64,000 nucleotides of DNA from Sphingomonadales bacterium (GTDB lineage Bacteria > Pseudomonadota > Alphaproteobacteria > Sphingomonadales > Sphingomonadaceae): NCBI GenBank assembly GCA_016720115.1, contig JADJXT010000002.1:124001-188000 (forward strand), read 5' to 3'. The notes below the pieces were generated by a model that had not been told where the DNA came from, did no database searches, and saw only the letters and a program-made list of their open reading frames with translations. This document shows, piece by piece, positions 59,768-64,000 of this stretch. How positions within the stretch are numbered: position 1 is the stretch's first letter; the number at the start of each line of letters is the position of its first letter. Position numbers and translations under genes: made by a program.

Positions 59768-62118
59768 GCCGGGGCTGCCGCGCGCGGCAAACGCAGTGCA
59801 ACGGTAGTGCCCGCACCGGGCTGCGATTCCAGTTCGAACTGGCCACCGTGCAATTCAACCAGCTTGCGCGCAAGCGGAAGGCCAAGCCCGCCATTCCCCG
59901 CTACCTTCTGGCCGCGCAAAACCGGGTCCAGCGCCATGGTCTGTGCCTGCACACCCATCCCTGGACCATTGTCTGAAACGACCAGCGTTACGCCGTTGCG
60001 ATCCCCTGACGCATGGATGAGCACACGTAGCCCTTCGCCCCCGTGCGTCAAGGCATTGTCGACTATCGCATCCATCGCCTGTTTCAGCCTGACTGCATCG
60101 CCCTGAATGGTTCCGGCATTGGGTTTCACATCAAGCACCAGCGAAGCTCCGGCCTGCTTTGCGCCCTGTGCGGCGGATGCCTCTACTGCGCTCACCAGAT
60201 CGGCGACCTCAACCGGTTTGCGCGCCACGGGCAAGGCGCCCGCCTCGCTTTGCGTGAAATCGAGGACGGCGTTGATTTGCTGGCCCAGACGCTCGGCGGA
60301 TTTGGATATCGCCTCGACATATTCCTGCGCCTGTGTCGGCAATTCTCCGCCAATGCCCTGCTGCAACAAATCGGCAAAGCCGCTGATCGAGGTCAATGGC
60401 GTGCGGAATTCGTAGCTCATGTTCGACAGGAATTTGCCTTTTATCGAATCGGCCTCTGACAGGGCCGCATTGCGATCGCGCAATGCCTGTTCGATCTGCA
60501 GGCTGTCGGTCACATCAAGCATCGCAAGCAACGCATTGCCATCGGGCAATGGCACGGTCGAAAGCTGGAATATGCGGCCATCGGCAAAGGCAATGCGGCT
60601 TTTTCGCGGCTGCCGCGTGCTGATCGTCATTTGCAGCAATTCGCGCAGGATCGATACGTGCGACGGCTTTTGCAGACTGTTGCCGAGATGCGGGAGCAAT
60701 TCGTCAAAACGCGGATGCTGCGCCAGCGCCTCTTCGTTCAGCGACCAGATTTCCTCGAACCGGCTGTTCCAGATGCTGAGCCGGGTATCGGCGGAAAATA
60801 CCGACACGGCTTCGAACAGGTTGTTGAAGGTGGCGGTGCGGACGCGAAGCAGCGTGTCGCGCGCGCTGGCCAGTTGCGCCTGTTCGGTGCGATCCTCGAA
60901 TATCAGCAGCAAGCCATTGTCGGCGGTCGGCTGCCCGACGAGGCGCAAATGCGTACCATCGGGCAGCAGCCAGTTTTCCTCAACCGGTGCCGCCATATGA
61001 AACCAGTTTTCGCGCTCTGACCGCCATTCGGGGAAATCGCGAACGTCGGGCATCGTTCCGCTTTCGCGCATGCGTTCAAGAACACGCGCGAATTCGGGCG
61101 ATTCCGAAAGCCACTCCTCACGCATGCCGAACTGGCGCTGGAAAGGCAGATTCCAGAATGTCAGCGTGCGATCGGCAGCAAACTGGGCCACCGCGGCGGA
61201 CATCTTGTCCAGCATGTTGCGCTGCGCCTCACCCTGCCGACGCGCGTCGCTCCGCGCATTGATCAACTCCTGCATGTCGATCGCAATGCCGCCGACGCCG
61301 ACTTCGCCCATCGGGATATCGTAGACCTTGATTTGGCGCCGCTCGCCTGAAATGGTCGCAGAAACCAACCGCTCGACAGGCTGCCCTGCTTCCTGCGCTT
61401 TGGCGGCGGCACTGATCGGCGTTACGCCATTGACCGGCTCCACCAGCTCGATCTCATTGCCGACGACATCATCGCCGTTCTCGCCGTTGACTGCGTCAAC
61501 ATAGGCGCTGTTGACGAAACTCAGGCGATAGTCGGGGCCCCTGTGCCACATCGGCAATGGGGAAGCCTCGATCAGCCCTGCTAGCGCCTGAAACGCGTTA
61601 CGCGCCGTCGTCCCCTCGCCTTCGAGACGTTCAAGCTCGCGGACAGTATCAGTGAGGTCGAACAGCCAAACCAGCAACGCGCCGTTCGGATAAATCTGCG
61701 AATCCGCCAGCACGATCCTTGCCATGAAGCGTTTTTCGGAACCCTGTATTCGCAGCTTTTGCGACAGTGCCTTGCCGGTACGCTGCGTTTCGCGCACCAG
61801 TTCAGCAAGTCCCTGCCAGTCGTTTTGAGCATCCCCCACGCCAAATTCGGCGACCAGTTCCGAGATGGTCGGGATGGCTCTGTCGACACCCAGCAATCTG
61901 AAGAACCGGTCTGATGCCTCCAGCTTGCCATCGGCACGGACAATAGCCGGAAAGGCAGGTGCCGTTTCGAGAAGGCGGCTCAAGCGCGCCGTTTGCCGCA
62001 GCGATGCGCGCGCCTTGCGCTGCATCGACAGCCCTTTCCAGATCGCGATGGACGCGCCAACCAGCCAGGCCGCCATCAACAAACCCATCATTGCAGTTTT
62101 CAGGCTTTCGCCCAGCAT
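59764..62118 (-). CDS. divL: DivL-type sensor kinase with tyrosine at the phosphoacceptor site
   Basis: A 784-residue membrane kinase: one N-terminal helix (about residues 8-28), several PAS-like domains (about residues 40-480), a HisKA-like helix and a HATPase domain. The H-box is NMSYEFRTPLTSI; the usual His is replaced by Y569, as in Caulobacter DivL (Tyr550). The ATP-binding motifs are complete (VDNALTHGG, DNGPGM, GLGLPLARKL). DivL regulates the CckA-CtrA pathway rather than acting as an ordinary histidine kinase. The start MLGESLKTAMMG is an inference from the helix position. It heads the chain divL-tsaE-amgK-murU-addB-addA. Confidence 0.88.
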   Translation of the reverse strand: MLGESLKTAMMGLLMAAWLVGASIAIWKGLSMQRKARASLRQTARLSRLLETAPAFPAIVRADGKLEASDRFFRLLGVDRAIPTISELVAEFGVGDAQNDWQGLAELVRETQRTGKALSQKLRIQGSEKRFMARIVLADSQIYPNGALLVWLFDLTDTVRELERLEGEGTTARNAFQALAGLIEASPLPMWHRGPDYRLSFVNSAYVDAVNGENGDDVVGNEIELVEPVNGVTPISAAAKAQEAGQPVERLVSATISGERRQIKVYDIPMGEVGVGGIAIDMQELINARSDARRQGEAQRNMLDKMSAAVAQFAADRTLTFWNLPFQRQFGMREEWLSESPEFARVLERMRESGTMPDVRDFPEWRSERENWFHMAAPVEENWLLPDGTHLRLVGQPTADNGLLLIFEDRTEQAQLASARDTLLRVRTATFNNLFEAVSVFSADTRLSIWNSRFEEIWSLNEEALAQHPRFDELLPHLGNSLQKPSHVSILRELLQMTISTRQPRKSRIAFADGRIFQLSTVPLPDGNALLAMLDVTDSLQIEQALRDRNAALSEADSIKGKFLSNMSYEFRTPLTSISGFADLLQQGIGGELPTQAQEYVEAISKSAERLGQQINAVLDFTQSEAGALPVARKPVEVADLVSAVEASAAQGAKQAGASLVLDVKPNAGTIQGDAVRLKQAMDAIVDNALTHGGEGLRVLIHASGDRNGVTLVVSDNGPGMGVQAQTMALDPVLRGQKVAGNGGLGLPLARKLVELHGGQFELESQPGAGTTVALRLPRAAAPA

Positions 62119-62182
62119 CAGGATACCATCCGGAAAGAAGAAACGTGTTGTGGCGGTGCAACGAAAGCGGGCGCGACGCAAC

Positions 62183-62207
62183 AAAAAAGGCCCGCGCAAG
62201 GCGGGCC
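62183..62207 (-). terminator. Intrinsic terminator of ahcY
   Basis: On the minus strand GGCCCGC-CTTGC-GCGGGCC forms a perfect 7-bp GC stem and is followed by TTTTTT, about 27 bases after the ahcY stop codon. This is a canonical Rho-independent terminator and separates ahcY from divL. Confidence 0.9.
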
Positions 62208-62233
62208 CCTTTCGTCAGGCGATTGAACGCACC

Positions 62234-63631
62234 TCAATAGCGATAATGCTCTGGCTTGAACGGGCCTTCGGCGGGAACGCCGATATAGCTCGCCTGCTTC
62301 GGCGAAAGTCTGGTCAGCTTCACGCCCAGCTTTTCAAGATGCAGCGCCGCCACCTTCTCGTCGAGATGCTTGGGCAGGACATAGACTTCGTTCTTGTAGT
62401 CCGATGTCTTGGTGAAAAGCTCGATCTGCGCAAGCGTCTGGTTAGTGAAGCTCGACGACATGACAAAGCTGGGGTGACCGGTCGCGCAGCCCAGATTCAC
62501 CAGACGACCCTTGGCGAGGATGATGATCTGCTTTCCGTCCGGAAATTCGACCAGATCGGTGCCCGGCTTCACCTCGGTCCATTTGTAATTGTCGAGCGCC
62601 GAAATCTGGATCTCGCTGTCGAAATGGCCGATGTTGCAGACGATGCTCATCGGCTTCATCGCCTTCATATGCTCGGCGGTGATGACATCTTCGTTGCCCG
62701 TCGCGGTAACGAAAATATCGCAGCGCTGCACGGCCTCTTCCATGGTGACGACTTCATAGCCTTCCATCGCCGCCTGCAATGCGCAGATCGGGTCGATTTC
62801 GGTAACCATCACGCGCGCGCCGCCCTGACGCAGCGACGCAGCCGAACCCTTGCCGACATCGCCAAAGCCGGCGACGCAGGCAACCTTGCCGGCCAGCATC
62901 ACATCGGTGGCGCGGCGGATCGCGTCGACCAGCGATTCCTTGCAACCATAAAGATTGTCGAACTTCGACTTGGTGACGCTGTCATTCACGTTGATCGCGG
63001 GGAAAGGCAGCTTTCCGTCCTTGGCGATCTGATAGAGGCGGTGGACGCCGGTGGTGGTTTCTTCCGAGACGCCCTTGATGTGCGCAACCGACATGGTGAG
63101 GTAACCGGGCTTGGCCTTTACGAACGCCTTGAGCGCGCGCTGGAATTCGATTTCCTCTGCATTGGACGGCTCGGGCATTTCATCGCCCGCTTCGAGACGC
63201 GCACCCCACAGCGCAAACATGGTGGCATCGCCGCCATCGTCGAGGATCATGTTGGCTGTGCGACCGCTGCCATCGTCCCAGTCGAAAATCTTGCCGACAT
63301 AGTCCCAGTAATCAGCAAGGCTTTCGCCCTTGACCGCAAAAACCGGAATGCCTGCAGCAGCGATAGCCGCCGCAGCGTGGTCCTGCGTCGAGAAAATGTT
63401 GCAGGTCGCCCAGCGAACCTCGGCGCCCAGCGCGACCAGCGTTTCGATCAGCACCGCGGTCTGGATCGTCATGTGCAGCGACCCGGTGATGCGCGCGCCC
63501 TTCAGCGGCTGCGATGCGCCATATTCGGTGCGCAGGGCCATCAGGCCCGGCATTTCGGTTTCGGCAATGGCAATTTCTGCGCGCCCGAAATCGGCGAGCG
63601 AGATGTCGGCAACTACATAATCAGTCGACAC
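62234..63631 (-). CDS. ahcY: S-adenosylhomocysteine hydrolase
   Basis: The 465-residue enzyme splits S-adenosylhomocysteine into adenosine and homocysteine and so relieves product inhibition of methyltransferases. Family marks are ARITGSLHMTIQTAVLIETL, ATCNIFSTQDHAAAAI, NAD-binding AGFGDVGKGSA and the C-terminal PEHYRY. The GTG start (VSTDYVVADI) at 63631 has GGAG seven bases upstream. That site is buried in a hairpin. Confidence 0.96.
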   Translation of the reverse strand: MSTDYVVADISLADFGRAEIAIAETEMPGLMALRTEYGASQPLKGARITGSLHMTIQTAVLIETLVALGAEVRWATCNIFSTQDHAAAAIAAAGIPVFAVKGESLADYWDYVGKIFDWDDGSGRTANMILDDGGDATMFALWGARLEAGDEMPEPSNAEEIEFQRALKAFVKAKPGYLTMSVAHIKGVSEETTTGVHRLYQIAKDGKLPFPAINVNDSVTKSKFDNLYGCKESLVDAIRRATDVMLAGKVACVAGFGDVGKGSAASLRQGGARVMVTEIDPICALQAAMEGYEVVTMEEAVQRCDIFVTATGNEDVITAEHMKAMKPMSIVCNIGHFDSEIQISALDNYKWTEVKPGTDLVEFPDGKQIIILAKGRLVNLGCATGHPSFVMSSSFTNQTLAQIELFTKTSDYKNEVYVLPKHLDEKVAALHLEKLGVKLTRLSPKQASYIGVPAEGPFKPEHYRY

Positions 63632-63638
63632 GGGAAAA

Positions 63639-63712
63639 CTCCGGCTAGGGGATTGAATTGCCAGCCCCCTAGCGGAGAAATTCAAACAGGGCAATCTTAA
63701 TATAAAGATTGC
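63639..63712 (-). promoter_or_regulatory. ahcY leader hairpins, Shine-Dalgarno sequestering
   Basis: On the minus strand the leader can form a first hairpin, GCAATCTT-N6-AAGATTGC, and then a 12-bp stem with one bulge: CTCCG-CTAGGGG pairing with CCCCTAG-C-CGGAG over a 14-base loop. The second stem's 3' arm contains the GGAG ribosome site. It does not match my memory of SAH, SAM/SAH or SAM-II riboswitch consensus. Confidence 0.5.
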
Positions 63713-63727
63713 TTTATATGATATGCA

Positions 63728-64000
63728 TCAGCGACGGGAGGCGATCGTTACCGAGCAGGCCTGCGCTGCCTGACGGGGCACGCCGACAACCTCATCTGCG
63801 ATCGTTGCAAGCGCTTTCGCATCCTGCCGTCCGTTCGACAGTTCGCCCGACAATTTCTCAAGCTTGCCACAATCCGGATCGCCGTGCCCGCCGCCATAAT
63901 AGTTGGCCAGGGCAATCATGAAACGGTCCAATTCCGCAAACGCCGCCTTTTGCCCCATGGTCCGGGCATAGCGGGCTTTGATAATCGCGTGCTGGCTGGC
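63728..64000 (-). CDS. Hypothetical protein, C-terminal part (5' end outside window)
   Basis: The minus-strand frame is open to the window edge and ends at 63728. About 90 residues are present (IIKARYARTMGQKAAFAELD, then FMIALANYYGGGHGDPDCGKLEKLSGEL and a tail with ACSVTIASRR). Coding-like composition, no recognised domain. Two cysteines in the visible part could form a disulfide if the protein is exported. Confidence 0.6.
   Translation of the reverse strand, partial: ASQHAIIKARYARTMGQKAAFAELDRFMIALANYYGGGHGDPDCGKLEKLSGELSNGRQDAKALATIADEVVGVPRQAAQACSVTIASRR

Noticed and set aside
63639..63712. Known SAM/SAH-type riboswitch upstream of ahcY
   Set aside because: The hairpins lack the conserved cores that I remember for the SAH, SAM/SAH and SAM-II classes, so I report only an unclassified leader structure.
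1..64000. CRISPR array or a prophage/defence island
   Set aside because: No regularly spaced direct repeats, cas genes, integrase, capsid or restriction-modification genes were seen; the only nuclease-like accessory gene is the DUF559 one.

Overview
The window looks like chromosomal DNA of an alphaproteobacterium, most likely Sphingomonadales (Sphingopyxis/Sphingorhabdus-like). The support is moderately high GC, the RpoD and GyrA sequence types, a lipoyl-bearing PDH E1-beta, a DivL-type kinase with tyrosine at the phosphoacceptor position, and several short palindromic repeat families. Most genes are housekeeping and tightly packed; many start and stop codons overlap.

Layout. 0-6.6 kb: 3' end of gyrA, a hypothetical ORF, lysoplasmalogenase-like YhhN protein, NnrD (NAD(P)HX dehydratase without the epimerase half), trmFO, an EF-hand protein and a squalene/phytoene-synthase-like protein, interspersed with dispersed repeats. 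6.8-10.3 kb: three TadE/TadG-like pilus-associated proteins. 10.3-14.5 kb (minus): eno, ftsB, pdhA, pdhB. 14.7-16.7 kb: a four-gene cassette of small membrane/stress proteins and a DUF4170 protein. 16.7-22.9 kb (minus): rhomboid protease, greA, and carA - small membrane protein - carB. 23.2-28 kb: yqeY, a DUF559 nuclease gene inside a 40-bp inverted-repeat element, dnaG and rpoD. 28-32.2 kb: a hypothetical gene and a MoxR ATPase / VWA pair split by an Asp/Asn beta-hydroxylase gene. 32.2-35.3 kb (minus): DOMON protein, NamZ-like DUF1343 protein and MFS transporter. 35.3-46.1 kb: tyrS, PilZ, recG, sdhE, mfd, GGDEF-EAL protein, moaA, nadK, tRNA-Asn. 46.4-51.2 kb: secA, a small secreted protein, argJ, trxA. 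51.2-64 kb (minus): ahcY, then the overlapping chain divL-tsaE-amgK-murU-addB-addA, with a partial hypothetical gene at the right edge.

The most unusual signal is a small transposon-like unit. A DUF559 (Vsr/PD-(D/E)xK-like) nuclease gene is bounded by 40-bp inverted repeats that differ at one base. It fills the whole yqeY-dnaG gap. Its right end supplies the nuclease C-terminus and a Shine-Dalgarno-like sequence for a TTG-started dnaG. About 1.3 kb away a gene-less unit with the same ends lies in frame in carA and adds about 30 residues to the linker between its two domains. Other points worth a look are a shared TTAAT-N6-ATTAA palindrome just upstream of both the MoxR and VWA genes, a strong hairpin that sequesters the ahcY Shine-Dalgarno sequence, the membrane protein coupled to both carA and carB, and peptidoglycan-salvage genes (namZ-like, amgK, murU) at two places. 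All assignments come from reading the sequence and from remembered family features; no database search was run.
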